Assembly: GCF_016401385.1 (NCBI RefSeq)
Contig: NZ_JAEACF010000001.1
Span: forward strand, 682,001-746,000
Source of the DNA: Fictibacillus halophilus
Lineage (GTDB): Bacteria; Bacillota; Bacilli; Bacillales; Fictibacillaceae
Length of the DNA: 64,000 bases
Direction of reading: 5' to 3'
Each line of letters starts with the position of its first letter. Position 1 is the first letter of the stretch. Positions 35,233 through 44,287 of this stretch are shown here, piece after piece. Under the pieces are notes generated by a model. That model did no database searches. It was given only the letters and a program-made list of their open reading frames with translations, and was not told the origin of the DNA. Made by a program: the position numbers and the translations under genes.

Positions 35233-36362
35233 AGACCATCAAGATCGATATTCAACAATATTTTATCATCATCATTTTATTTGAACTCGGGAGTGCGATT
35301 CTTGTTGGTTTAGGTATGGATGCAGGCAGAGATGCATGGATCGCCATACTGCTAGGGATGATATGCGGAATGATTCTTTTTCTAGGTTATTTTTATCTTT
35401 ATAAACAGTTTCCAGAGCAATCTTTAACACAATATTTGCAGATCTTGTTCGGAAAGTATATAGGAAAGCTATTTGGTTTTCTATATCTCATGTATTTCAT
35501 GTATTTAGCTGCTCGTGTATTACGTGACTTTGGAAGCCTTCTGCTATCAGCCGTTTTTGTACAAACACCAATTATCGTCGTAAATACGCTTATGATTGCT
35601 ACAATCGTTTATGTATTAAAATTAGGTTTTGAAGTCCTTGTGAGAACAGGAGAGATCATATTTTCATTAGTGGTTTTATTAGGAATGATTCTTGCTGTAC
35701 TCGTTTTATCAGCAGACTTAATGAAATACAATTATCTTCTCCCTATATTAGGTAAGGGGTTCTTGCCGGTCTTAAAGGCAGCGTTCCCAGTAACACCTAC
35801 TTTCCCATTTGGAGAAATGGTGGTTTTTACGATGCTGTTTCCTTATCTAAAAACAACAAAGAAAAGCAAAGCACTAACAGTGGGGTTATTTGCAATAATG
35901 CTGAGTGGTATCATCTTAAGTATAACGGTCGCGATGGACATTGCGATATTAGGAGGGCATGTGGCTACTCATGTCTACTTTCCATTACTTGCTGCAGTTG
36001 CGAAGATAAACTTAGGAGAATTTATTCAAAGATTGGATGCGCTAGTGGTGTTTACGCTAATTATAGGAGGGTTCTTCAAGATCTCTGTATTGTTTTATGT
36101 TGCAGTTAAAGCAACACAAGACATCTTCGGGGTAAAAGAAGAAAAAAAGCTCATCGGTCCAATCGGTATAGTATTAATCCTTTCATCCATTGTCATAGCA
36201 GCAAATTATGTGGAACATATTACAGAAGGCTTAAGTATCGTTCCTCATTTCATCCATATACCATTTCAAGTTGTTTTACCGAGTCTGTTCATTATTGTAT
36301 TCTTAATTAGAAGAAAGAAGCTTAAGCCTTTTGCTTCTTCTCCATCCACTTCGACAGAATAA
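35229..36362 (+). CDS. Spore germinant receptor permease-like subunit B (GerAB/endospore germination permease)
   Basis: A 377-residue, ten-helix APC-superfamily-like permease that carries the germinant site in characterised GerA-type receptors. Start ATG overlaps the C-gene TGA. Family patterns include G-M-D-A-G-R-D-A-W at the first loop, P-F-G-E-M-V-V-F-T in the middle, and V-Y-F-P-L-L-A-A-V. The C-terminal 40 bp overlap the antisense small membrane gene. Germinant specificity cannot be read from sequence. Confidence 0.92.
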   Translation: MKTIKIDIQQYFIIIILFELGSAILVGLGMDAGRDAWIAILLGMICGMILFLGYFYLYKQFPEQSLTQYLQILFGKYIGKLFGFLYLMYFMYLAARVLRDFGSLLLSAVFVQTPIIVVNTLMIATIVYVLKLGFEVLVRTGEIIFSLVVLLGMILAVLVLSADLMKYNYLLPILGKGFLPVLKAAFPVTPTFPFGEMVVFTMLFPYLKTTKKSKALTVGLFAIMLSGIILSITVAMDIAILGGHVATHVYFPLLAAVAKINLGEFIQRLDALVVFTLIIGGFFKISVLFYVAVKATQDIFGVKEEKKLIGPIGIVLILSSIVIAANYVEHITEGLSIVPHFIHIPFQVVLPSLFIIVFLIRRKKLKPFASSPSTSTE

Positions 36363-36552
36363 ATGTCAAAATAGGTAAGATCATCAGAATAATCACTAGA
36401 AAGTATTCGACCTTGTCAACATAGTGAAAGAAAGACATAAATGATTTTTTTATTACAGCAGCTGGAGCGATTCCTAAAAACCAATCGATGATGATGAGTA
36501 AAGAGATCATGCTAAATAATAAAATGATATAAATAATAACAGGATTCTTCAA
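36322..36552 (-). CDS. Small two-helix membrane protein, candidate GerD-type (gerXD) germination modulator
   Basis: A 76-residue protein with two clear membrane segments (about residues 4-26 and 48-68) and a basic C-terminus. Small two-TM 'D' proteins encoded beside gerA-family operons are known in Bacillus and modulate germination; size, topology and position fit, but the identity is inferred. I place the start at a TTG (36552) eight bases after AGGAGG; the GTG at 36561 overlaps that site. It runs antisense to gerB with a 41-bp overlap. A sigma-G-like promoter precedes it. Confidence 0.7.
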   Translation of the reverse strand: MKNPVIIYIILLFSMISLLIIIDWFLGIAPAAVIKKSFMSFFHYVDKVEYFLVIILMILPILTFILSKWMEKKQKA

Positions 36553-36570
36553 GTTTTTCACCTCCTGTTT

Positions 36571-36600
36571 TAGTTTTTACACGATTGACTTCCTTATCCA
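36571..36600 (-). promoter_or_regulatory. Candidate sigma-G promoter of the small germination gene
   Basis: On the minus strand, TGGATA (-35, 36595-36600), 17 bp, and AAAACTA (-10, 36571-36577) match the sigma-G consensus TGAATA/CATACTA at 5/6 and 5/7. The gene starts about 20 bp downstream. Confidence 0.5.
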
Positions 36601-36624
36601 TAAGTTGAATCGAGGTGCTGTGTT

Positions 36625-37272
36625 TTGTGTGGGCGATATATGCTTTACTACGAAAAAGATGTGATTATTGATGCCTTTAATTTAGAAAATGAATTTGATT
36701 ATGATAAACGCTTTAACATTGCTCCAAGTCAGCAAGTTCTTTCGGTTATAAAAGCAAGTTCAGGAAATAGAGCAGGATACATGAAGTGGGGACTTGTCCC
36801 AAGTTGGGCAAAAGATCCGAAAATAGGAAACAAGCTAATGAATGCCAGAAGTGAGACTGTTTCCGAAAAACCTAGCTTTAAAAACTCTTTTCTCCAAAAA
36901 AGATGTTTAATTCCTGCAAGCGGATTTTATGAATGGGTTGTAAATGAAGGTAACAGCAAAAAACAGCCTTTGCAATTTACCTTAAAAGACAAGAAGCCTT
37001 TTGCATTTGCTGGAATATGGTCAAGGTGGACAGGTGAGGTCAATGGTCAGCAAGAGGAAAGAATAACCTGTTCCATCATAACAAAAGCCTCAAATTCCTC
37101 TATGGAAAAATACCATCATCGTATGCCAGTGATGTTAGAGCCAAAAGTCGGAGAAAAATGGTTGGACCGATCAGCAGGTAAGGAGAAACTTCTTTCTCTT
37201 CTTCAAGACAACAGCCCTGAACTATTTGCTGAGCAAGTCACTTTAGATTTGAATGTTCGTAAAATAAACTGA
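36625..37272 (+). CDS. SOS response-associated peptidase (SRAP/YedK/HMCES family)
   Basis: A 215-residue protein that shields abasic sites in single-stranded DNA by forming a thiazolidine crosslink through Cys2. M-C-G-R-Y begins the protein. N-A-R-S-E-T (Asn/Glu of the active site), C-L-I-P-A-S-G-F-Y-E-W and the H-H-R-M-P-V catalytic His complete the family set. The start is a TTG, required to place Cys at position 2, with GAGGTG seven bases upstream. Confidence 0.94.
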   Translation: MCGRYMLYYEKDVIIDAFNLENEFDYDKRFNIAPSQQVLSVIKASSGNRAGYMKWGLVPSWAKDPKIGNKLMNARSETVSEKPSFKNSFLQKRCLIPASGFYEWVVNEGNSKKQPLQFTLKDKKPFAFAGIWSRWTGEVNGQQEERITCSIITKASNSSMEKYHHRMPVMLEPKVGEKWLDRSAGKEKLLSLLQDNSPELFAEQVTLDLNVRKIN

Positions 37273-37319
37273 CATTTTCTTTTGATCAGGATTTGATCAG
37301 AAGAAGGTGTCCTTTTTTT
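37271..37319 (+). terminator. Terminator of the SRAP gene
   Basis: GACA...TTCTT...TGATCA pairs with TGATCA...AAGAA...TGTC and is followed by a seven-T run. Confidence 0.75.
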
Positions 37320-37475
37320 ATGTGAAAAATAATCCAAGTGTACTATATTGTAAATTCTTTGTAAGTCTTTTTAACTGTTTTAATATAAAACTAACAATTG
37401 AATCGACAGAATTGTGTTATATTTTTCATGGATTTACTAAGTTTTACATACTATTAGTGAGGCAGGTGGAACAAT

Positions 37476-39914
37476 ATGTTCATGAAAATGACAAAAAGGA
37501 TTACGAATATTAGTATCATGGTAGCCATGGTACTTAGCATGGTTTTGCCACTGCAACAAACAGCTTCCGCAGCTGACGTTCTAACGGTTAACGAAGCATT
37601 GGTGAAGCAAGATAAATCGAAACAGGTAGTTGAAGGGTATATTGTAGGGACTGTTAAAGGTGGCACTGGGTCTTCTATCTCATTCAAACATGAAGGACCA
37701 TTTACAGCGAATACCAATCTAGCTATCGCAGATTCAGCAAACGAAACAGATAAAACGAAGATTTTGACTGTTCAGTTACCAGGTAATGATGTTAGAACTG
37801 CATTGAACCTTGTCGATCATCCTGAGAACTTAGGGAAAAAAGTGCAACTATCAGGAACGGTCGAAGCTTATTTTAGTGTGCCAGGACTTAAAAATGTGGA
37901 CAAATTTCAGTTTATTGATGGTGCTCCTTCTGAACCACAAGTGGAAGAAGTAAAAGCATCAGTCGAGGGCCAGGTTGTCTCTAAAGGGACTTCTGTAGTA
38001 CTATCCACTGAAACAGCGGATGCTGCAATTTATTACACGGTTGACGGACAAGACCCGACTACAGAAAGCACACGTTATACATCTCCTATAACCGTGAACG
38101 AAGATGTAACGATTAAAGCTGTTGCTGTTAAAGAAGGTTTAAAGAATAGTAACATTTCAGAGTTTAAATACCAAGTTGCTCTAGCTGGACTTCGTATCCA
38201 TGATATTCAAGGGGCGAGTCATCAATCTCCTGTTGCAAATAAAGCAGTAGAAGGTGTAGAAGGAATTGTAACAAAAGTTGTTGATAACAATAATTTTTAT
38301 ATGCAAGACGTAAAGCCGGACCAAGATTATAGGACGTCTGAGGGTATTTTGGTCTACCAAAAAGATCACGGACAAGCTAAAGGAAATCTGGTCTCCGTTG
38401 ATGGATTAGTAAAAGAGTGGGTACTTGAAGGGTATTCAGATAAATTAAAAACAGATCTAGCTGCTACAGAGATTAATGCAAGTCGCATCACAAAACTACA
38501 AGAAGGACAAAAACTTCCTAAATCAACGATCATCGGTTTGTTTGGTCTTCAACAGCCAACAAGAGTGATCGATAATGATAACTTTGGAGTGTTTGATCCA
38601 AAAGAAGACGGCATCGATTTTTATGAAAGTTTAGAAGGAATGCTTGTCGAAGTTAAAAACCCTGGAGTTCTTGCACCTCAAAAGTATGGAGAACTTGTTG
38701 TAGTGCCAGATTTTTGGAAGCAAAAAGAATTTAACTCATCAGGTGGTCTGAACATCACAGAATTTGATTATAACCCTGAGCGGATTTTTATTGATATTAA
38801 CGATGAATCGTTTGTTGCAAAAACAGGAGATTTCTTCTTAGGCTCTATTACAGGTGTTGTAAGTTACGGGTTTGGTAACTATAAAATGTTAGCTGATCGT
38901 GAAGAACTTCCGCCATTTGTTGAAGGGAAAACAAAACCGGAAGTTACAAAGATTCATGAAAAACATAAAGAGTTGACGATCGCGAGCTTTAACGTGGAGA
39001 ACTTTTCTGCATTAAAAGAAGGACGTGACAGTACGAGTGATGAAAAAGTATCACGTATCGCAAAATCTATCGTACGTAACTTAAACGCACCAGATATCGT
39101 AGGACTTGTGGAGATGCAAGATGGAAACGGTCCAACAAATGATGGTACGACAGATGCCAAAGCAAGTGCTGACCGATTAATTGCAGAGATTACAGCGCAA
39201 GGCGGTCCACACTATGTGTATACAGATATCGCTCCAGTTGATGGCAAAGATGGCGGTATTCCTGGCGGTAACATTCGTGTAGGATTCATCTACAATCCTG
39301 AACGTGTTTCCCTAGCAGAAGGAGCAAAAGGTACAGCAACTGAAGCGGTAGGATATAAGGACGGTAAGCTTACTGTAAATCCTGGGCGTATCGATCCAGC
39401 AAACCCAGCATTTGAAAACAGCCGAAAGCCAGTCGCAGCACAGTTTATGTTTAAAGGTGAAAGCGTAATTGTGGTTGCCAACCATTTTAACTCAAAAGGT
39501 GGAGATCAGCCGCTGTTTGGGAAAAAACAGCCTCCTTTCCTTGGAAGTGAAGCGCAGCGTTTAGAGATTGCGGGAATTGTAAATCAGTTTGTTAAAAATG
39601 TTAAGACCGAAGATAAGGATGCAAAGGTAGTGTTGCTAGGAGATTTCAATGATTTTGAGTTTACGAAGACGCTACAAAAAGTGAAAGGCGAAGAACTGAC
39701 GAACATGATCGAAGAAGTTCCTTTTAAAGAGCGCTACACATATTCTTATCAAGGAAACGCTCAAGTTCTTGATCATATTTTAGTAACAAACAATATGGCA
39801 AGAAAGACGAAAGTGGACATCGTTCATATCAATTCGCAGTTTATGGAGGAACACGGTCGAGCAAGTGATCATGATCCTGTCTTAATTCAAGTTAAACTAG
39901 ATAAAGTCAGATAA
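37476..39914 (+). CDS. Secreted endonuclease/exonuclease/phosphatase-family nuclease with OB-like and chitobiase-type domains
   Basis: An 812-residue secreted nuclease. The signal peptide ends near Q-T-A-S-A-A-D. A DUF6359/OB-like domain follows (about 35-155), then a chitobiase/CHB_HEX_C-type beta domain (about 165-245, Y-Y-T-V-D-G-Q-D-P-T). A second nucleic-acid-binding-like segment comes next, and the C-terminal endonuclease domain (about 495-810) has S-F-N-V-E-N-F, G-L-V-E-M-Q, N-H-F-N-S-K-G-G-D, L-G-D-F-N-D-F and a final S-D-H-D-P-V. This matches extracellular DNases of the ExeM/NucH type. No cell-wall anchor is present, so it is probably released. AGGTGG precedes the ATG. Confidence 0.9.
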   Translation: MFMKMTKRITNISIMVAMVLSMVLPLQQTASAADVLTVNEALVKQDKSKQVVEGYIVGTVKGGTGSSISFKHEGPFTANTNLAIADSANETDKTKILTVQLPGNDVRTALNLVDHPENLGKKVQLSGTVEAYFSVPGLKNVDKFQFIDGAPSEPQVEEVKASVEGQVVSKGTSVVLSTETADAAIYYTVDGQDPTTESTRYTSPITVNEDVTIKAVAVKEGLKNSNISEFKYQVALAGLRIHDIQGASHQSPVANKAVEGVEGIVTKVVDNNNFYMQDVKPDQDYRTSEGILVYQKDHGQAKGNLVSVDGLVKEWVLEGYSDKLKTDLAATEINASRITKLQEGQKLPKSTIIGLFGLQQPTRVIDNDNFGVFDPKEDGIDFYESLEGMLVEVKNPGVLAPQKYGELVVVPDFWKQKEFNSSGGLNITEFDYNPERIFIDINDESFVAKTGDFFLGSITGVVSYGFGNYKMLADREELPPFVEGKTKPEVTKIHEKHKELTIASFNVENFSALKEGRDSTSDEKVSRIAKSIVRNLNAPDIVGLVEMQDGNGPTNDGTTDAKASADRLIAEITAQGGPHYVYTDIAPVDGKDGGIPGGNIRVGFIYNPERVSLAEGAKGTATEAVGYKDGKLTVNPGRIDPANPAFENSRKPVAAQFMFKGESVIVVANHFNSKGGDQPLFGKKQPPFLGSEAQRLEIAGIVNQFVKNVKTEDKDAKVVLLGDFNDFEFTKTLQKVKGEELTNMIEEVPFKERYTYSYQGNAQVLDHILVTNNMARKTKVDIVHINSQFMEEHGRASDHDPVLIQVKLDKVR

Positions 39915-39921
39915 ACTAATA

Positions 39922-39954
39922 AAAGTCATCCGCATGTTGTGGATGACTTTTTCT
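39922..39954 (+). terminator. Terminator of the secreted nuclease gene
   Basis: AAAGTCATCC (39922-39931) pairs with GGATGACTTT (39941-39950), then TTTC. Confidence 0.85.
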
Positions 39955-39967
39955 TGTGAGATATAGT

Positions 39968-40174
39968 TTAGCGACGGTATCCCCCACCTAGTTGCTGTTC
40001 AGCCATTTGAACAAGACGTTTAGTGATTTCACCACCAACAGATCCATTCGCACGGGATGTTGTGTCTGGTCCTAGTTGAACACCAAACTCAGAAGCGATT
40101 TCATACTTCATTTGATCCAAAGCTGCTTGTGCTCCAGCCACTACTAATTCGTTAGAGTTATTGTTACGTGCCAT
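39968..40174 (-). CDS. Alpha/beta-type small acid-soluble spore protein
   Basis: A 68-residue SASP that coats and protects DNA in dormant spores and is degraded by Gpr at germination. The family motifs [15 protein letters not shown] (containing the Gpr cleavage site E-I-A-S-E) and [17 protein letters not shown] are intact. ATG at 40174 has AGGAGGTG eight bases upstream. A very good sigma-G promoter lies just upstream, consistent with forespore expression. Confidence 0.97.
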   Translation of the reverse strand: MARNNNSNELVVAGAQAALDQMKYEIASEFGVQLGPDTTSRANGSVGGEITKRLVQMAEQQLGGGYRR

Positions 40175-40196
40175 ATGTATCACCTCCTTGTATTAC

Positions 40197-40226
40197 TAGT
40201 TTGTATATATTTAACAAATTTATGCA
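40197..40226 (-). promoter_or_regulatory. Sigma-G promoter of the SASP gene
   Basis: On the minus strand, TGCATA (-35, 40221-40226), 17 bp, and CAAACTA (-10, 40197-40203) agree closely with the forespore sigma-G consensus. Confidence 0.75.
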
Positions 40227-40606
40227 CATGTTGGAAAAACTTTTTTAGGAGATTATGTAATAAATAGGTATTCGCATATTTTTGCCTTTACCGACACCAA
40301 AAGCCGTAAATTTCGTATGATACATCATCCCCCTATTTTTATTTTCTAGATAAGCACTGAGCTGGTTTTACCGCTCAGTGCTTTCTGTTTTATGACTTTT
40401 GCTGAACTAGGTTTGGTGTTTCAAATACTAGCTGATTAATACATAACAAAATAACTTTGTAGAAATTAGAATAAAGAAAAAGTATTTGATTTTCACTCAT
40501 TCGATTTATAATGAATGAAGGGTGTAGGTTTATAAGATATATGAAAAAATATGGATCAAAACTGTGAATGTTATTATGAGAATTATGCAAATGGGAGAGC
40601 GGGTGT
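40227..40606. other. Intergenic region with one hairpin
   Basis: No ORF is supported. A hairpin at 40352-40383 pairs AAGCACTGAGC with GCTCAGTGCTT and is followed on the plus strand by TCTGTTTTA. A weak promoter-like TATGAT at 40316 precedes it. It could end a short transcript or be a relic. Confidence 0.4.
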
Positions 40607-41533
40607 ATGATGGGGAATCAAAAAGAATATTCCCGGTGGAAAGGTATAGGACTTGCATTAGCAGGGGCTTCCCTTTGGGGTTTCTCAGGAAATGCGGCAG
40701 AATGGATCTTTTCTCATTCAGCAATGACTGCAACATGGTTAGTATCAGTCCGCATGGTGATGGCTGGAGCGCTGTTATTATTTCTTGTTTCTTTTCATCA
40801 CAATATATTTGAAGTTTGGAAGAACAAAAAAGATCGTTTTGATTTAATGATATTTTCCTTAACGGGTATGCTTGGGGCTCAGCTTACTTTCTTTTTGAGT
40901 ATAGAAGCGGGAAATGCTCCAACTGCAACACTGCTTCAATTTTTAGGGCCGGTGTTTATTACGATCTATTTTGCGTTAAAGTTCTTTAAATGGCCAAAAC
41001 GAAAAGAATGGATCGCGGTTCTAATGGCGCTTTCAGGAACCTTTTTACTATTAACTAATGGAAGTTTGCAAGAGATAACGGTTTCCGAAAAAGCTATTTT
41101 CTGGGGAGTTCTTTCAGGTATTTCTGTAGCTGTATATACCGTATATCCTGTTAGATTACTAAAGCAGTATGCATCTGCTACGATCGTAGGCTGGGCAATG
41201 CTGCTCGGAGGATCTGCCGTTTCTATATTTACTCAGCCATGGCAGGCAAATGCAATCGATTGGTCATTATCACTATTTTGGATGCTTTCATTTGTTGTAG
41301 TATTCGGAACGTTATTGCCTTTTTATCTTTACTTAGACAGCTTAAAGTATATAAGCTCGACAGAAACGAGCTTACTTGGGAGTGCTGAACCTTTAGTTGC
41401 AACACTCGTATCTGTTATTTGGCTCGGTACTGCGTTTGGAAGTTTTCAAACCGCTGGTGGCATGCTGATTATATTGACAGTATTCTTGCTATCTATGCCA
41501 GAAAAGGGATTGATCCAAGTGAAGCAAAATTAA
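40607..41533 (+). CDS. DMT-superfamily EamA transporter
   Basis: A 308-residue, ten-helix drug/metabolite transporter made of two EamA repeats (A-G-A-S-L-W-G-F-S-G-N in helix 1; G-V-L-S-G-I-S-V-A-V-Y-T in the second half). Members export amino acids or other metabolites; the substrate is unknown. The two adjacent ATGs at 40607/40610 share GGGTG and GGGAG upstream. It stands alone. Confidence 0.87.
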   Translation: MMGNQKEYSRWKGIGLALAGASLWGFSGNAAEWIFSHSAMTATWLVSVRMVMAGALLLFLVSFHHNIFEVWKNKKDRFDLMIFSLTGMLGAQLTFFLSIEAGNAPTATLLQFLGPVFITIYFALKFFKWPKRKEWIAVLMALSGTFLLLTNGSLQEITVSEKAIFWGVLSGISVAVYTVYPVRLLKQYASATIVGWAMLLGGSAVSIFTQPWQANAIDWSLSLFWMLSFVVVFGTLLPFYLYLDSLKYISSTETSLLGSAEPLVATLVSVIWLGTAFGSFQTAGGMLIILTVFLLSMPEKGLIQVKQN

Positions 41534-41627
41534 ACAATAAGAAAGTAAAGGAATACGCATGATTTGACATTTATAAGGAATCGTACCACTATGGTAGGGT
41601 AGAACATTCAACAGGAGACGATGCGAT

Positions 41628-42404
41628 ATGAATGACAAAATAGTATTTTTCGATATAGATGGAACGTTAGTAAACGATGAAAAAAAGATTCCTGATAGCA
41701 CGAAAGAGAGTATTTCACAGTTGAAAAAGAATGGCGTACATGTAGCGATCGCTACTGGACGAGGTCCATTTATGTTTGAACCTATTCGTGAGGAATTAGA
41801 GGTTGATTCGTTTGTAAGCTTTAACGGATCATATGTTGTCTTTAAAGATGAAGTGATTCATAAGACGCCATTATCTAGAGAAGCAATTCTCAAAATAGAA
41901 GAAGAAGCAGATAAGGCCGGTCATCCCCTTGTTTATCTTGATCATGAACGAGCAACAAGCAATGCTGATAATCATGAGATCATTAAAAACTGTACGTTTA
42001 ATCTCATGCCTAGTTATCCCGTTTTCCACCCAGGATTCTACAAGGAGAACGAGGTTTATCAAGTTTTATTATTCTGCCAGGAACAGCATGAACATGTGTA
42101 TCGAGATGGATACAAAGGCACGTTCGATTTTATACGCTGGCATGAAAATGCGTTAGACATATTGCCAACTGGTGGTTCGAAAGCCAAAGGAATTGAAGCA
42201 TTCATGAACCAGATGAACATGAAACCTGAGAACGTATACGCGTTTGGTGATGCGCTAAACGATATTGAAATGCTTAAGGCAGCTGGAACAGGAATCGCGA
42301 TGGGCAATGGTTTAAAAGAAGCAAAAGACGCGTCAGACTTTGTAACAAAATCAGTCGATGAAGATGGTATCTATCATGGACTTAAGCATTTTGGATTAAT
42401 CTAA
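41628..42404 (+). CDS. Cof-type HAD hydrolase
   Basis: A 258-residue HAD phosphatase of the Cof/YwpJ group (type IIB cap). The motifs are F-F-D-I-D-G-T-L-V (nucleophile Asp9, acid Asp11), A-I-A-T-G-R-G, K-A-K-G-I-E and F-G-D-A-L-N-D-I-E-M. Likely acts on sugar phosphates or FMN/PLP-like substrates. It has its own ribosome site and terminator. Confidence 0.9.
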   Translation: MNDKIVFFDIDGTLVNDEKKIPDSTKESISQLKKNGVHVAIATGRGPFMFEPIREELEVDSFVSFNGSYVVFKDEVIHKTPLSREAILKIEEEADKAGHPLVYLDHERATSNADNHEIIKNCTFNLMPSYPVFHPGFYKENEVYQVLLFCQEQHEHVYRDGYKGTFDFIRWHENALDILPTGGSKAKGIEAFMNQMNMKPENVYAFGDALNDIEMLKAAGTGIAMGNGLKEAKDASDFVTKSVDEDGIYHGLKHFGLI

Positions 42405-42410
42405 ACATGA

Positions 42411-42446
42411 AACACCCTAGTTGATTTCAGCTAGGGTGTTTTTTTG
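42411..42446 (+). terminator. Intrinsic terminator
   Basis: AACACCCTAG (42411-42420) pairs with CTAGGGTGTT (42431-42440), followed by TTTTT. Confidence 0.9.
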
Positions 42447-42542
42447 TTTTAAAAGCAGTTAAAAAAGGTGGAGGAACATTCTTTGAATGACGATATAACA
42501 CATACAGCAAGTATAGAACTTTTCAAATAGGAGTTGAAACGT

Positions 42543-44117
42543 GTGAGATTAAATGTTAAGGTGTTGTGTTTCTTTCTAGTCATTATCCTTTTAATCGGGA
42601 GCTTTCCATTCAAACCGACTTCAGCAGCAACAAAAACCGCTACAGTGAACGCAACAAGCTTAAATGTACGCACTGAACCTTCCTCATCGTCTAAACAGAT
42701 TGGATCATTAAAAAAAGGGTCGATCGTTACGGTGTACAAGATAGAAAAAGGATGGGCTAACATATCTTTTCAGGATAGAAAAGCATGGGTTAGTTCCGCG
42801 TACATAAAGGAAAATCATTCGACGGGTTCCCATATACCATCTCAAAAGGAAGCAAAAACAGCAAAAGTCACAGCAACTTCTCTAAATGTACGTAGTGGGG
42901 CAGGAACTCAATATAAGACGGTAGGTTCGCTTAAGAATGGAGCAGTAGTTTCTGTAATTAAAGAAGAAGGCAATTGGTCTAACATAACATATGGCTCTAT
43001 TAAAGGATGGGTAAGTAGTGCTTACCTATTAAACCAAACAGGTAAGCCTTCTGCAAACAAACCTGTTAAAAGCGGGAAGTGGGGAACGGTAACTGCTACG
43101 TATTTAAATTTTCGATCATCAGGAAATTTAACTTCACCGATCATCGGCTCGATTAAATATGGTACCTCTGTTCAGATTTTGTCAGAGTCAGGAAGCTGGC
43201 TTTTCATTCAAACATCGGATGGAAAGAAAGGTTGGGTATCTAGGCAATACATAACCATACAAACTGGAGGATCTCCAATCGTTACAAACCCTAAGCCTGC
43301 AACGAAACCTCCAGTTGCTCCACCTTCATCTGTCTCTAAAAAAGTTGTCGTCTTGTCAGATGGAGTGAATATTAGGCAAGGTCCCTCTACAGCGTACTTA
43401 ATAGTAGGAAATGCAGATCAAGGGGACGAGTTCGCTTATTTACAATCGAAAAACGACTGGGTACAAATTAAGATGCCAAGCGGTAAAAGTGCTTGGCTAG
43501 CTGGATGGCTTGTTGCTGTTCAACAGTCACCTTCTTCACCAAACAATCCTTCAGTTCCTAAACCATCATTGGAGGGATTAAAAGGAAAAAGAATTGTAAT
43601 AGATCCTGGTCATGGAGGAAATGATCCAGGTGCCACTGGGAAATCGTCAGGTACACAAGAAGCAGCTATGACATTGATGAGTGCGAGATTATTAGCTACA
43701 GAGCTCAGTGATGCAGGCGCAAAAGTGATATTAACCAGAAGTGATAATACGTATATTTCTCTTAACAAACGAGTGGAGATCAGTCATTATCATTTTGCAG
43801 ATGCATTTGTAAGTTTGCATTATAACTCAGCTTCTGATAGAACCGCTACAGGGCTATTAACCTTCTATTACGGGCAGAAGGATTTAAAGTTGGCTAACTC
43901 GGTAAACACTGGATTGGTTGGAGCAAAAACGGGACTAAAAGGTGGAAATGTTAGATATGGAAACTTTCATGTGCTTCGTGAGAACAAACAACCTGCCGTT
44001 CTAGTAGAGCTTGGCTTTTTATCAAATCCATTTGATGAAAGTACTATAAAAAGTAATTCTTTTCAAACAAAAGCAGCGATGGGAATAACAAACGGATTGG
44101 CTCAATATTTTAAATAA
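42543..44117 (+). CDS. N-acetylmuramoyl-L-alanine amidase with four SH3 domains
   Basis: A 524-residue secreted peptidoglycan hydrolase. The signal peptide ends near T-S-A-A. Four bacterial SH3 domains follow (about 30-95, 105-165, 180-245, 265-325), each with the L-N-V-R or V-N-I-R strand and G-W-V-S or A-W-L-A end. A Pro-rich linker leads to the C-terminal Amidase_3 domain (about 345-524): D-P-G-H-G-G (zinc His), T-Q-E-A-A-M (zinc Glu), S-L-H-Y-N (zinc His) and V-E-L-G-F-L-S-N (catalytic Glu). GTG at 42543 has TAGGAG nine bases upstream; the TTG at 42534 abuts it. Confidence 0.93.
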   Translation: MRLNVKVLCFFLVIILLIGSFPFKPTSAATKTATVNATSLNVRTEPSSSSKQIGSLKKGSIVTVYKIEKGWANISFQDRKAWVSSAYIKENHSTGSHIPSQKEAKTAKVTATSLNVRSGAGTQYKTVGSLKNGAVVSVIKEEGNWSNITYGSIKGWVSSAYLLNQTGKPSANKPVKSGKWGTVTATYLNFRSSGNLTSPIIGSIKYGTSVQILSESGSWLFIQTSDGKKGWVSRQYITIQTGGSPIVTNPKPATKPPVAPPSSVSKKVVVLSDGVNIRQGPSTAYLIVGNADQGDEFAYLQSKNDWVQIKMPSGKSAWLAGWLVAVQQSPSSPNNPSVPKPSLEGLKGKRIVIDPGHGGNDPGATGKSSGTQEAAMTLMSARLLATELSDAGAKVILTRSDNTYISLNKRVEISHYHFADAFVSLHYNSASDRTATGLLTFYYGQKDLKLANSVNTGLVGAKTGLKGGNVRYGNFHVLRENKQPAVLVELGFLSNPFDESTIKSNSFQTKAAMGITNGLAQYFK

Positions 44118-44287
44118 GGTGAAGAGGCAGTGATTAAAAGTATTAACTTTTAAGCGGTGCCTCTTTTGTTTGTTTTTCTACAGGTTTTACTAGATTTTTA
44201 ATTCGCTTGACTGGATTTTATGTTCACTTTATTCATATAATTAAAAGGATAAATAATAAATGTAGTTAACAATAGGTGGTGCCAAAT

